NCBI GenBank assembly: GCA_002423285.1
Contig: DIVF01000061.1
Location: 1 to 44,975 of the forward strand
Direction of reading: 5' to 3'
DNA from: Micavibrio sp. UBA6139
GTDB taxonomy: Bacteria; Pseudomonadota; Alphaproteobacteria; Micavibrionales; Micavibrionaceae
Length of the DNA stretch: 44,975 nt
The notes beneath the pieces are model-generated. The model did not search any database. It was not told the origin of the DNA and saw only the letters and a list, made by a program, of their open reading frames with translations. This document shows, piece by piece, positions 16,332 to 25,112 of the stretch. A program made the position numbers and the translations under genes. Every line of letters starts with the position of its first letter. The stretch's first letter is position 1.

Positions 16332-17470
16332 ACTCGATCCTCTTTCAAAATTTCACGCCCGATGACGATGCGTTGAATGTCGCTGGTGCCTTCGTAAATT
16401 GTGCTGACGCGCACATCGCGGTAAATGCGTTCTACGGGGAAATCTTTTAAATAACCGTAACCGCCGTGGATCTGGATAGCGTCATTGGTGACTTTTTCGG
16501 CCATTTCGCTGGCAAAAAGTTTGGCCATGCAGGCTTCTTTTTTGCACGGGACACCTGCATCGCGCAGCCGCGCGGTATGGTGGAGCATTTGCCGCGCGAC
16601 TTCGATTTGTGTCGCCATATCGGCCAGCTTGAAAGAAATTGCCTGATGATCGATCAGATTAACACCGAATGTTTTACGTTCCTGCGCATAAGTCAGCGCG
16701 GCATCATAAGCAGCGCGAGCCATGCCGATAGATTGCGCAGCAATCCCCAGACGCCCGCCTTCCAGATTGGCCAAGGCAATGGCGTAGCCTTGCCCTTCTT
16801 CGCCCAAACGATTGGCGACAGGAATACGCATATTGTCGAACACCAGTCCGCAAGTATCTGATGAATGCTGTCCCATTTTTTCTTCGACGCGGGCAACAAT
16901 ATAACCGGGTGTATCGGTTGGAACGATGAAGGCCGACATACCCTTCTTATCCGCAGATGGATCGGTGATGGCAAAGACGATGGTGACATGACCATTCTTA
17001 CCCGATGTAATAAATTGTTTGGTACCATTGATAATATAATCATCCCCGTCCCGCACAGCGCGCGTGGACATGGACGATGCATCTGATCCCGCACCGGGTT
17101 CGGTCAGGGCAAAGGCACCAATCATTTCACCGCGTGCCAATGGTTTTAAAAACCGTTCTTTTTGCTCATCCGTGCCGTATTTCAGGATGCAAGTGGATGA
17201 GGGCGATGAATGCACCGACAAAATCGTGGAAAGTGCGCCATCAGCCGCCGCAATTTCCTCAACCGCCAAGACAAACGCCAGATGCCCGGCCTCCGCCCCG
17301 TCCCATTCAGACGGGATCAACATGCCGAGCAAACCCAGCTCCGCCATCGCCGCCAATTGTTCCGCCGGAAACGCCGCATCGCGGTCACGCGCCGCCGCAC
17401 CGGGGGCGATATCATCCCGCGCAAGGGTGCGGGTCATGTCACGGATCAGGATATGTTCTTCGTTCAACAT
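16328..17470 (-). CDS. short/branched-chain acyl-CoA dehydrogenase
   Basis: 380 residues from the ATG at 17470. That start overlaps the thiolase stop as TAATG; a GTG at 17479 is the alternative. FAD-dependent alpha,beta-dehydrogenation of an acyl-CoA. AFALTEPGAGSDASSM is the flavin signature. INGTKQFITSGKNG, RKTFGVNLIDHQAISFKLAD and IQIHGGYGYLKDFPVERIYR follow. YEGTSDIQRIVIGR holds the usual catalytic Glu. In this operon the likely substrate is 2-methylbutyryl-CoA (isoleucine) or isobutyryl-CoA (valine). Exact chain preference cannot be read from sequence. Confidence 0.86.
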   Translation of the reverse strand: MLNEEHILIRDMTRTLARDDIAPGAAARDRDAAFPAEQLAAMAELGLLGMLIPSEWDGAEAGHLAFVLAVEEIAAADGALSTILSVHSSPSSTCILKYGTDEQKERFLKPLARGEMIGAFALTEPGAGSDASSMSTRAVRDGDDYIINGTKQFITSGKNGHVTIVFAITDPSADKKGMSAFIVPTDTPGYIVARVEEKMGQHSSDTCGLVFDNMRIPVANRLGEEGQGYAIALANLEGGRLGIAAQSIGMARAAYDAALTYAQERKTFGVNLIDHQAISFKLADMATQIEVARQMLHHTARLRDAGVPCKKEACMAKLFASEMAEKVTNDAIQIHGGYGYLKDFPVERIYRDVRVSTIYEGTSDIQRIVIGREILKEDRV

Positions 17471-18636
17471 TATGGACACTCCACCGCTACAGCCACAGCT
17501 TCACCGCCGCCAATGCATAAAGTAGCCATACCACGCTTCAAACCACGCTTTTCAAGCGCCGCAAGCAAAGTGACCAAAACCCGTGCCCCCGATGCACCAA
17601 TTGGGTGGCCCAGCGCACAAGCCCCGCCATTCACGTTGACTTTATCATGCGGCAATTTCAAATCGGCCATCGCGGCCATGGTGACCACGGCAAAGGCTTC
17701 GTTGATTTCAAAAAGATCAACATCGGCAGACGCCCAGCCCGTCTTTTCAGACAAAGCCTTTAGCGCACCAACGGGAGCTGTCGTGAACCATGCCGGGTCC
17801 TGAGCGAATGTTGTATGCCCCGCGATCTGACCGAGAATTTTTAAACCGCGTTTTTCGGCCTCAGACCGGCGCATCAACACCAACGCCGCCGCCCCGTCAG
17901 AGATGGAGCTGGCATTGGCCGCCGTAATCGTACCATCCGGTTTAAACGCTGGCTTCAGCCCCGGAATTTTATCAGGCCGCGCCTTGCCGGGTTGTTCATC
18001 AACGCTGATAACCTTGTCCTTTACTGTGACGGGTGCAATTTCGGCTGTAAAATCAGCCTTTTGGGCACGGTTTAAGGATTCAATCGCAAAAGCATCCTGC
18101 GCTTCACGCGTGAATTTATATTCCCCGGCGCAAAGTTCGGCGAAGACGCCCATCAACTTGCCCTTGTCATACGCATCTTCCAAGCCGTCCAGAAACATAT
18201 GGTCCATTACCTGACCATGGCCCATGCGGAAACCACCGCGCGCCTTTGGCAACAGATAGGGCGCGTTGGTCATGCTTTCCATGCCGCCTGCAACCATCAC
18301 TTTATTTGTGCCAGCCAGAATAAGATCATGGCACAGCATGACGGCCTTCAAACCTGACCCGCACATTTTATTGATGGTCGTGCAACCAACCGATGATGGC
18401 AATCCGGCACCCAAGGCCGCCTGACGTGCCGGGGCCTGCCCCAGACCGGCGGATAAAACATTACCCATGATGACTTCATCAATATCGGAAACACCGGCAC
18501 GTTCGATGGCCGCGCGGATAGCCACCGCCCCCAGTTGCGGGGCGTTCAGCGATGTGAAATCACCCTGAAACCCCGCCATAGGCGTGCGTGCCATGCCAAC
18601 GATGACAACGGGGTCCTGAATTGGTGTGTGGGTCAT
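17470..18636 (-). CDS. acetyl-CoA C-acyltransferase (thiolase)
   Basis: 388 residues. Biosynthetic-type thiolase fold. INKMCGSGLKAVML holds the nucleophile Cys92. NVNGGACALGHPIGASGAR holds the His, and LCIGGGEAVAV the second Cys. In context it would cleave 2-methylacetoacetyl-CoA to acetyl-CoA and propionyl-CoA; a general acetoacetyl-CoA thiolase role is equally possible. It heads the four-gene operon. AAGGGAG precedes the ATG. A divergent or internal promoter could not be fixed in the 117 bases before it. Confidence 0.88.
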   Translation of the reverse strand: MTHTPIQDPVVIVGMARTPMAGFQGDFTSLNAPQLGAVAIRAAIERAGVSDIDEVIMGNVLSAGLGQAPARQAALGAGLPSSVGCTTINKMCGSGLKAVMLCHDLILAGTNKVMVAGGMESMTNAPYLLPKARGGFRMGHGQVMDHMFLDGLEDAYDKGKLMGVFAELCAGEYKFTREAQDAFAIESLNRAQKADFTAEIAPVTVKDKVISVDEQPGKARPDKIPGLKPAFKPDGTITAANASSISDGAAALVLMRRSEAEKRGLKILGQIAGHTTFAQDPAWFTTAPVGALKALSEKTGWASADVDLFEINEAFAVVTMAAMADLKLPHDKVNVNGGACALGHPIGASGARVLVTLLAALEKRGLKRGMATLCIGGGEAVAVAVECP

Positions 18637-18753
18637 GATGCGTACTCCCTTAGAAGAATTACTCTTGTGGGAAACCTAGCATGGCAGGATAGCGCCCGCC
18701 AGATTGCGCGCGGCGCAGCATGGCGCATTATGCCAATTCTGTGGATGAAACCC

Positions 18754-20592
18754 CTATTGTTCGATTGCGCTGCGCATCTCTTCCAGCTCCAGCCAGCGCA
18801 GCTCCGCCGCATTCAAATCATCCCGCGCGGTGACCAGGCGTTTTGACTGGCTGTGGAAAGCCCCTGCGTCCTTGCTGTAAAGTTCTGGATCGCTGAGCGT
18901 ATCGACCAGAGATTCAATTTCTGCTTCCAGCGTTGCAATTTTTTTCGGCAGGTTTTCCAATTCGTACTGCAATTTATAGGATAGACGTTTTTCGGTTTTT
19001 TCTTTCTTTGTCTCAACCTTTGGCGCAGCAGCTTTTGTAGCTTCTTTCTCTTCAGTCTTTTTCTTGGACCGGCCAGAGGCTTCCAGATAATCGCTGTAGC
19101 CGCCGATATAACCCTCAACGCGGCCATCGCCTTCAAACGCTAAAATCTTGGTGACGGTTTGATCAAGGAAATCGCGATCATGACTGACCACAAACAACGT
19201 GCCGGGATAGCTAATTAGAATTTCTTCCAACATATCCAGCGTATCCATATCGAGATCGTTTGTGGGTTCGTCCAAAATCAGGAAGTTTCCGGGATTGGCC
19301 AGAATTTTAGCCAGCATCAGGCGGTTTTTTTGCCCGCCGGACAATGTTCTGACCGGGTTCATCACCGTGTTGTGATCGAACAGGAAATCCTTCAAATACC
19401 CAACAACATGGCGCATTTTTCCCATGACATTGACGTGATCCCCGCCATTCGGGCACAGCGTCGTCCACAGGGATTCATCCGGGTCCAGATCTTTGCGTTT
19501 TTGATCAAAGTAAGAATATTCCAGCGTCTTCGCCAATTTGACCGTCCCAGCATCCGGGGTCAGTTCGCCCAGCAATAAACGCAGGAAGGTTGTTTTCCCC
19601 GTTCCGTTGCGGCCCAAAATGCCGATGCGGTCCCCGCGCATGACGCGGAAATTAAATTGGTCGAGAATGACTTTATCACCAAAGTTTTTCCGCACCTGAC
19701 GGAACTCAGCAACCACTTGCGATGATCGTTCCGCTTCAATGGTGGCGATTTCAACCTTGGCCATCATCCGGCGGAAGGCTTGTGTGTCGGCCTTTAACTC
19801 GTCGCGCGCTTCCTTCATCAATTGCAGGCGGCGGACATTGCGTTTGCGGCGGGCGGATGGGCTGCGGCTGGCCCATTCGACTTCGTGTTCGACCAGTTTC
19901 TGGCGGTTGTGAAGCTCGCGCGATTCTTGTTCCAGCATCATATTGGACCAATCTTCAAACCCGGCGAAACCATACGGGCAAACCTTTAACATCCCCCGGT
20001 CCAGCCAGAAAACCTTATCGGAAATAGCCGTTAAGAACGCCCGGTCGTGGCTGATGCAGACCAGCGACCCGCGATAGGATTTCAAATAGCCTTCCAGCCA
20101 TTCAATAATATCCAAATCCAGATGGTTGGTTGGTTCATCCAGCAACAAGATGTCAGGATCTTCAACCAACGCCCTTGCAAGGGCCGCGCGGCGTAACTGC
20201 CCCCCGGAAAGCGTTGACATTTGCGCGTGGATATTCAGATCCAGCGGCTCAACCACCATTTCAACCTTGTAACGATTCATTTCGCGGTCGGCGTCATTTT
20301 CGAATTGTTCAAAGATATAATCAAAAACGCTCTGCCCCGGTCTGGCGACTAGATCTTGTTGCAGATAGCCAATGGTAATGCCCTGTAATTGCCACCGGGT
20401 GCCGTCGTCAATTTCGCGGTGGCCCGTGATGATATTCATCAGCGTGGTCTTGCCGGTGCCGTTTTTCCCGACCAGACAGATTTTCTGCCCCTCCAGAATA
20501 TTAAAGGAGAGTGCTTCGAATAAAACCTTGTCCCCGAAGCTGACCCGGGCATCTTGTACGCTTAAGAGTAGTGTTGAGGCCACGCGAAACAT
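18754..20592 (-). CDS. ABC-F family ATPase, Uup-like
   Basis: 612 residues from the ATG at 20592. Two ABC cassettes in one chain and no membrane domain, so a ribosome-associated ABC-F protein. The first Walker A is GKNGTGKTT, with signature LSGGQLRRAALARAL and Walker B LLLDEPTNHLDL. The second Walker A is GRNGTGKTT, with LSGGQKNRLMLAKIL and LILDEPTNDLDM. The inter-domain linker is highly charged. The C-terminus, about 520-612, is a Lys/Glu-rich linker then a coiled coil, as in Uup. The conserved sequence begins right after the chosen start, which has no ribosome site and lies 5 bases from a -10 box. A start at 20640 would overlap the divergent region. Confidence 0.9.
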   Translation of the reverse strand: MFRVASTLLLSVQDARVSFGDKVLFEALSFNILEGQKICLVGKNGTGKTTLMNIITGHREIDDGTRWQLQGITIGYLQQDLVARPGQSVFDYIFEQFENDADREMNRYKVEMVVEPLDLNIHAQMSTLSGGQLRRAALARALVEDPDILLLDEPTNHLDLDIIEWLEGYLKSYRGSLVCISHDRAFLTAISDKVFWLDRGMLKVCPYGFAGFEDWSNMMLEQESRELHNRQKLVEHEVEWASRSPSARRKRNVRRLQLMKEARDELKADTQAFRRMMAKVEIATIEAERSSQVVAEFRQVRKNFGDKVILDQFNFRVMRGDRIGILGRNGTGKTTFLRLLLGELTPDAGTVKLAKTLEYSYFDQKRKDLDPDESLWTTLCPNGGDHVNVMGKMRHVVGYLKDFLFDHNTVMNPVRTLSGGQKNRLMLAKILANPGNFLILDEPTNDLDMDTLDMLEEILISYPGTLFVVSHDRDFLDQTVTKILAFEGDGRVEGYIGGYSDYLEASGRSKKKTEEKEATKAAAPKVETKKEKTEKRLSYKLQYELENLPKKIATLEAEIESLVDTLSDPELYSKDAGAFHSQSKRLVTARDDLNAAELRWLELEEMRSAIEQ

Positions 20593-20597
20593 CCATG

Positions 20598-20626
20598 AAT
20601 AAAGTAACAGGCCCCTTGAGTAACAA
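20598..20626 (-). promoter_or_regulatory. promoter of the ABC-F gene, possibly leaderless
   Basis: On the minus strand TTGTTA (20626-20621), a 17-base spacer, TTTATT (20603-20598), then 5 bases and the ATG at 20592. No Shine-Dalgarno sequence fits between. Confidence 0.45.
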
Positions 20627-20709
20627 AGCCCGCCTTGCAAAGCCAGCCTTTTGAAAATGCATTATGGCAAGCAACCAACAAAAGCCTTGGGACATCTTTA
20701 AATCGGCGG

Positions 20710-20738
20710 TTGTCCACCCCCGCTTATGGGCCGATACT
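20710..20738 (+). promoter_or_regulatory. promoter of the lipoprotein gene, possibly leaderless
   Basis: TTGTCC (20710-20715), a 17-base spacer, GATACT (20733-20738), then 7 bases and the ATG at 20746. The leader would be zero or one base. Confidence 0.5.
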
Positions 20739-20745
20739 CAATCTT

Positions 20746-21300
20746 ATGAGTCGTTCGGCTTTTCTATCTTTCATCACAATTTTGGCCCTGACCGGATGCG
20801 CAACCGCACCGGAGGAGCCCGCTTATCCCGGTCCATTGACCCCCATGCCGCGCGCCGAAATTGTGGAACCGGCAGATTTCGTTCTGGCCGCCGCCATTAC
20901 CGAGTATCTCGCTCTCGCCAACGGCCCCGCCAATACACTCTATGATTTTACCCGCGTTGATCTGGACGGCGATAAACGCCGCGATGCATTGGTGATGATG
21001 AAGGGCCCCCATAGTTACTGGTGCGGCATGGATGGATGCAGCCTTGTCGTGTTCAAGGCAGCGGATGATCATTTTACATTGGTGTCTGAAATCTTCCCGG
21101 TGCGCGGCCCGCTCTACGTCAGCAACCGCATATCCGACGAAGGCTGGCGTAATCTGGTCGTGCATGTATCAGGACAATCTTATGCCCGGGCCAAGGATGT
21201 TGCCCTAAAATTTGATGGCAGCGGTTATCCGCGCAATCCGTTCTTTGAACCGGAAATACAGCTGTCACAGGCCGATCAAGGCCAGCGTCTTTTCCCGTGA
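20746..21300 (+). CDS. putative lipoprotein of unknown function
   Basis: 184 residues from the ATG at 20746, chosen because it begins a lipoprotein signal. The hydrophobic stretch 5-17 ends in LALTGC with the lipid-attached Cys18. The mature part has a Pro-rich spacer. Then DFTRVDLDGDKRRDALVMM (a DxDGDxxxD calcium-loop-like segment) and SYWCGMDGCSLVVF follow. The second resembles periplasmic proteins that report on small lipoprotein or FG-GAP-like folds; I do not recognise a named family. Its 3' end overlaps the convergent TerB-like gene by 25 bases. It is divergent from the ABC-F gene. Confidence 0.72.
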   Translation: MSRSAFLSFITILALTGCATAPEEPAYPGPLTPMPRAEIVEPADFVLAAAITEYLALANGPANTLYDFTRVDLDGDKRRDALVMMKGPHSYWCGMDGCSLVVFKAADDHFTLVSEIFPVRGPLYVSNRISDEGWRNLVVHVSGQSYARAKDVALKFDGSGYPRNPFFEPEIQLSQADQGQRLFP

Positions 21301-21770
21301 CCAAACACGCCCAATAACTTTGCAAAGAACCCTTGCTTCGCTGTGCCCTGCGCCAGCATCGGCGTGTGACGAAACTGGTCCAGCTCCGCATCTTCATCGG
21401 CCAAAGACAGACCTGTCGTTTTTTCGAAATTTTCAAAATTGACCGATTGCACATGCATCCGCTTCAAATCGACCAGAAGTTTTTGTTCTTCTGCCGTGAA
21501 ATCACCATCGGTCCACACCAGCGTGCGGGCATAATCAAAAAATTCACTGCGGTCTTGCTGTTCGGTCACGCGGGGAAATAAAATGCGAATATCTTCCTTA
21601 TGCGCAATGTCCTGAATCAAAATCGCGCGCTGATCTTCATTGAAAGGCTCCTGATCCAGAATCCGGTTCATAAAGCTGCGCTCTTCCGGTGTGACCACCG
21701 CATCGGCATGGGAAATCGCGAACAGGGATCGCCACATATAAAAACGGCTGTCGGAAACTGTCTGTGTCAT
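21276..21770 (-). CDS. TerB-like domain protein
   Basis: 164 residues from the ATG at 21770; an in-frame TTG at 21779 is too close to the ribosome site AGGGG. The N-terminal part MWRSLFAISHADAVVTPEERSFM and the later FDYARTLVWTDGDFTAEEQKLL resemble the paired helical, acidic-loop pattern of TerB-like (tellurite-resistance B, DUF533-like) domains. In both, an Ala-rich helix precedes HAD or TDG and E. The role in this organism is unknown; the name does not imply tellurite resistance. Cytoplasmic, no signal peptide. It overlaps the convergent lipoprotein gene. Confidence 0.6.
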   Translation of the reverse strand: MTQTVSDSRFYMWRSLFAISHADAVVTPEERSFMNRILDQEPFNEDQRAILIQDIAHKEDIRILFPRVTEQQDRSEFFDYARTLVWTDGDFTAEEQKLLVDLKRMHVQSVNFENFEKTTGLSLADEDAELDQFRHTPMLAQGTAKQGFFAKLLGVFGHGKRRWP

Positions 21771-21982
21771 GACCTTCAAAACCCCTTTGGAACTACATGT
21801 TACTATAAACCATAGTTTCTAAAGACTGTGTTTACACCCCACCCCTTCAAAAGCCGCTGAAATCTGCGGATTCTTTGGAAAACCATTCCGGCCCCCTTGC
21901 CTTTATGCCCACCCACCGGGCAATATCGTGTCATATTTATAAGATAACCCCGCCCCACCGGGCCAAACCAGAGATACCCCCC

Positions 21983-22906
21983 ATGACCATCAAACCACCG
22001 GCATTGAAACAAGGCGACCTGATCGGGATTATGGCACCATCCAGCAGCGCCGAAGCCAGCGAACTGGCCGCCGGGATCAAATTGCTGGAAGACAGAGGCT
22101 TTAATGTTGAGGTTCACCCGCAAACCTATTTCAAGGACCACAGCTCCGCCGGGACCTCTGCCCAGAAAATTTCCGCCCTGCATGATTTGTGGGGGCGCAA
22201 AGATGTCCGCGCCATCATTACCGCTGGCGGCGGCAACCGTGCCCTGCACCTGTTAGACCAGATTGATTACGGCCATATCCGCCGCCATCCAAAAATCATC
22301 ATGGGGTTCAGCGATGTGACCGCCCTGCTGAATGCCTTTAATGCCCGCGCCGCGATGACCACCTTCCACGGCCCGGTTTTAAAATGGCTGCCCCGGACCA
22401 ACGACCTCGACCATAATTTCGAATTGATGGCCGGGAAAAAAGTATCCTACCCGATGGATTCAACAGAAATCATTCACACCGGCATTGCCCACGGCCCGTT
22501 GATCGGCGGGAACCTGACCGTGTTCTCACACCTGATCGGCACAAAATACATGCCGAAAATGGACGGTGCGATTTTGTTTATCGAAGATGTGAATGAAGAA
22601 ATCAGCAACCTCGACCGCCTGTTCCTGCGCCTGCGCCGCACCGGGATCATGGACCGCATCTCCGGTCTCGTTCTGGGTCAATTCAGCGATTCAAAAGACA
22701 CAGGCAAAAAACCTTTCGGCTTCAGCCTTGAAGATGTCTTCCGCGAACACACGCAAGGGTTAAAAATCCCAATCGTCACCAACGCCCCGTTCGGGCATGT
22801 CGATACACTTTATACAATGCCTGTTGGTAACCCGGCCCGCCTATCAGTCCGCCGCCAAGGGCATAGGGTCAGCTTAACGCTCAGTGAACCGGCAGTAAAA
22901 GTTTAA
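21983..22906 (+). CDS. ldcA: LD-carboxypeptidase (peptidase S66, muramoyltetrapeptide carboxypeptidase)
   Basis: 307 residues from the ATG at 21983; an upstream start at 21875 adds an unconserved leader. The enzyme removes the terminal D-Ala from murein tetrapeptides during peptidoglycan recycling in the cytoplasm. IMAPSSSAEA begins the fold. AIITAGGGNRALHLLDQIDY and IIMGFSDVTALLNAF follow, with nucleophile Ser110 in GFSD. TFHGPVLKW, GAILFIEDVNEEISNLDR (Glu) and NAPFGHVDTLYTMPVG (His) complete the Ser-Glu-His triad. No signal peptide is seen, which fits a cytoplasmic recycling role. Confidence 0.9.
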   Translation: MTIKPPALKQGDLIGIMAPSSSAEASELAAGIKLLEDRGFNVEVHPQTYFKDHSSAGTSAQKISALHDLWGRKDVRAIITAGGGNRALHLLDQIDYGHIRRHPKIIMGFSDVTALLNAFNARAAMTTFHGPVLKWLPRTNDLDHNFELMAGKKVSYPMDSTEIIHTGIAHGPLIGGNLTVFSHLIGTKYMPKMDGAILFIEDVNEEISNLDRLFLRLRRTGIMDRISGLVLGQFSDSKDTGKKPFGFSLEDVFREHTQGLKIPIVTNAPFGHVDTLYTMPVGNPARLSVRRQGHRVSLTLSEPAVKV

Positions 22907-22916
22907 GGGGTAGCTT

Positions 22917-22938
22917 GAAGGGGGCAATCGCCCCCTTC
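22917..22938. terminator. hairpin between convergent ldcA and the SnoaL-like gene (part of the 36-bp repeat)
   Basis: GAAGGGGGC (22917-22925), loop AATC, GCCCCCTTC (22930-22938): a perfect 9-bp stem with the same loop as the hairpin at 14655-14678. It lies in the 39-base gap between two convergent genes. Confidence 0.6.
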
Positions 22939-22953
22939 ACCCCATTCACTTAA
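22918..22953. repeat. palindromic repeat copy 2 (36 bp)
   Basis: 34 of 36 bases equal those of 14657-14692. As in copy 1 the element lies at the 3' end of convergent genes, and its tail provides the stop codon of the minus-strand gene. Confidence 0.7.
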
Positions 22954-23335
22954 AAAATGAAAAAATTCCGCGCTTTTGCTGTTGGCTCAGCCAGTATTCG
23001 GTGTGTTGGACGATCAGGCCATCGGGACTAAAAACCACTTCGCTGATCCCGTCCATTTTGTATTTCGGGAAATTCCGCGTCCAGCGCAGATAGGCGGTAT
23101 AGCCATCGCGCCCCCATGCCATATCACTCATACGGGTTGAAACCCGCCCGCCCTCGCCCAGCATTTCAATCAGGGCCTCCTCAACCGCTTCGATCCCACG
23201 CACATCCTGCTGCGGATCAATAAAACGGATGTCCGGAGACGCCATTTTTTCAATCAACCGCACCGACCGCGGGGTCAGGCGTTCATGGTAAACGCTGTAT
23301 TCTTCAAGCTGTCTTTGAAAATTGAGATTATGCAT
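22946..23335 (-). CDS. SnoaL-like / NTF2-fold protein
   Basis: 129 residues. The pattern of an N-terminal helix, then MASPDIRFIDPQQDVRGIEAVEEAL, then YTAYLRWTRNF, then GISEVVFSPDGLIVQHTEYW is that of small NTF2-like alpha+beta barrel proteins. A similar protein is found near short-chain dehydrogenases in many proteobacteria. Catalytic function cannot be assigned. No signal peptide is seen. It is convergent with ldcA and divergent from the permease gene. Confidence 0.65.
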   Translation of the reverse strand: MHNLNFQRQLEEYSVYHERLTPRSVRLIEKMASPDIRFIDPQQDVRGIEAVEEALIEMLGEGGRVSTRMSDMAWGRDGYTAYLRWTRNFPKYKMDGISEVVFSPDGLIVQHTEYWLSQQQKRGIFSFFK

Positions 23336-23410
23336 GATCCATCTTGTACGTAGGGGAAGACCAGAATAGTGTCGGCATTATTATAGTACAGCGGAGCGTA
23401 TCTGAACATC

Positions 23411-24358
23411 ATGGAAACCCCGGTTGAAAAGCCTCTGAAGATCCTGCTTGCCGTGGGACTGTGCCTGTTGTTTTTCGCTTTTATGAATATGTTCGTAAAA
23501 CTGGCGTCCGAAACCCTGCCCGTGCCGCAGGTGATATTCTTCCGGAATTTCCTGGGCCTGATCCCGGTTTTGTTCCTGATTATGCAGAAACGCGATTACA
23601 GCCTGTTCAAAACCCAACGCCATAGCGGCCATTTCGTGCGCAGCTTCGTTGGCTTTTTCAGCATGTGCTGCTTCTTCTGGTCCTTTGCCCTGTTGCCCTT
23701 GGCCAATGCCACAGCCATTCACTTTGCTTCACCGCTGATTATTACGGCGTTGGCCGTGGTGCTGCTCGATGAAAAAGTCGGCGTTCACCGCTGGAGTGCC
23801 ATTCTGGTCGGGCTGGCTGCTGTTCTCTTCATGCTGCAACCAGCCGGGAACGGCGACCCGGTTGGCAGTCTTATCGCGATGAGTGCAGCAATCCTTGCCG
23901 CCTTTGCCATGATTATGGTGCGAAAACTCGGTTCCACCGAACATTCCCTCACCATCGTTTTCTACTTCACGGCCTATAGCTCCTTGTTCAGCTTTATCTG
24001 GATGTTGTTTGTCTGGGAAATGCCGGACCTGACCAGTGCGGGTTATTTGTTGGCGGTTGGACTTTTGGGCGGATGCGGCCAGATTTGTCTGACCTACGCC
24101 TATGCTCGCGCCCCGGCAGCCTTTGTCAGCGCGTTTTCCTACCTGGGGATCGTGGTGGCGGCAACGCTCGACTATATCGTCTGGAACCATGTGCCGGGCT
24201 GGCAGATCTGGGTGGGCAGTATGGTGGTCATCGGGTCTGGTCTTTATATCGTCTGGCGCGAAGCCCGTAAGAAAGTCCCCGAACCGACCCCGACCGAAGT
24301 GTATAGCCTGACCCCGGAAATCCCGACACAAAAAGATCTGGAAAGCCCGAAGGATTGA
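23411..24358 (+). CDS. EamA-family (DMT superfamily) transporter
   Basis: 315 residues with ten hydrophobic segments arranged as two EamA repeats (about 15-145 and 160-285). FFRNFLGLIPVLF, LLPLANATAIHFASPLIITALA and VGVHRWSAILVGLAAVLFMLQP mark the first repeat. GQICLTYAYARAPAAFVSAFSYLGIVVAATLDY and the final GLYIVWRE mark the second. Inner-membrane drug/metabolite exporter type; substrate unknown. The cytoplasmic C-terminal tail is Pro/Glu/Thr-rich. The next, convergent gene ends on the very next base. Confidence 0.88.
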   Translation: METPVEKPLKILLAVGLCLLFFAFMNMFVKLASETLPVPQVIFFRNFLGLIPVLFLIMQKRDYSLFKTQRHSGHFVRSFVGFFSMCCFFWSFALLPLANATAIHFASPLIITALAVVLLDEKVGVHRWSAILVGLAAVLFMLQPAGNGDPVGSLIAMSAAILAAFAMIMVRKLGSTEHSLTIVFYFTAYSSLFSFIWMLFVWEMPDLTSAGYLLAVGLLGGCGQICLTYAYARAPAAFVSAFSYLGIVVAATLDYIVWNHVPGWQIWVGSMVVIGSGLYIVWREARKKVPEPTPTEVYSLTPEIPTQKDLESPKD

Positions 24359-25006
24359 TTATAACGGTGCAGGGCCGGTCAATGATGGGACGGTCCCCTG
24401 CTGACGCGTCAAATTGCTGAAACTGTCCAGTAACTTCTGATTGGGGTTGAGATTACGTTCCTGATTTTCCCAGTGGAACCCTTCATTACGGACAAGGTGA
24501 TGCAACCAGTCAATTTGCGTAAACTTGCCATCTCCGCGCCAATTCTCAAGGAAACCTTCATCCAGCAATTGATCCAGCGTTTTATCCGTTGCAAAAATCT
24601 GCAATCCATAACGCATGGTGTCTTCAACATCATTGCTGATAAAAAGGCATTCAGCTTCGGCAAATGGCATACGTTTTGTGGACACGCTTTGCCGTGCCCC
24701 CTCGCTCAAGGACTCAAAACCTTCGCCGGAAAACGCAAAAAGCTGGATATGCCGAGGCCGGGACAAGGTATTGGCGCGGTCGCAGATAATGGCAAACTCA
24801 TCCCTGGTCCCATCAATACTCCCATTGCAAATGATTTCACCATCATCGTGGTAATCAAAGGAGAAGGCCATGGCTTTTGAGATATAAGATGTGGCAAAGA
24901 GAAATTTATCCGTTCGGCCATTCACTTCCCGCTCACAAGTCGGTTCCAGCGCATCACCGACCGGTTCACGGTTCACGCAGTGATAAAGTCGTTCCGTTTC
25001 AGCCAT
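24359..25006 (-). CDS. conserved-looking protein of unknown function
   Basis: 215 residues, no signal peptide or membrane segment. I do not recognise it. Visible features: an N-terminal LYHCVNREPVG, then FLFATSYISKAMAFSFDY, an acidic beta-rich middle (NGSIDGTRDEFAIICD), and RHIQLFAFSGEGFESL. A polar C-terminus, FTQIDWLHHLVRNEGFHWEN, follows. The spacing of LYH, LFAT and a central acidic segment faintly recalls ADP-ribosyltransferase-like folds, but this is weak and should not be used as a function. AAGGGGTAAGGG gives a good ribosome site. It is convergent with the EamA gene with no gap. Confidence 0.6.
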   Translation of the reverse strand: MAETERLYHCVNREPVGDALEPTCEREVNGRTDKFLFATSYISKAMAFSFDYHDDGEIICNGSIDGTRDEFAIICDRANTLSRPRHIQLFAFSGEGFESLSEGARQSVSTKRMPFAEAECLFISNDVEDTMRYGLQIFATDKTLDQLLDEGFLENWRGDGKFTQIDWLHHLVRNEGFHWENQERNLNPNQKLLDSFSNLTRQQGTVPSLTGPAPL

Positions 25007-25100
25007 CCCTTACCCCTTTAGTCGCCTGAGACATATAATAAGGCTGAAATCTTAATTATGTGAAAACATATAGGCTGGATTTTCAAGTTTCATCATGCCA

Positions 25101-25112
25101 TATACTGCCGCC
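25101..25112 (+). promoter_or_regulatory. -10 box directly before fdxA (possible leaderless start)
   Basis: TATACT at 25101-25106 is followed by 6 bases and the ATG at 25113. No purine-rich ribosome site precedes the ATG, and the -35 region is poor. Confidence 0.4.
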
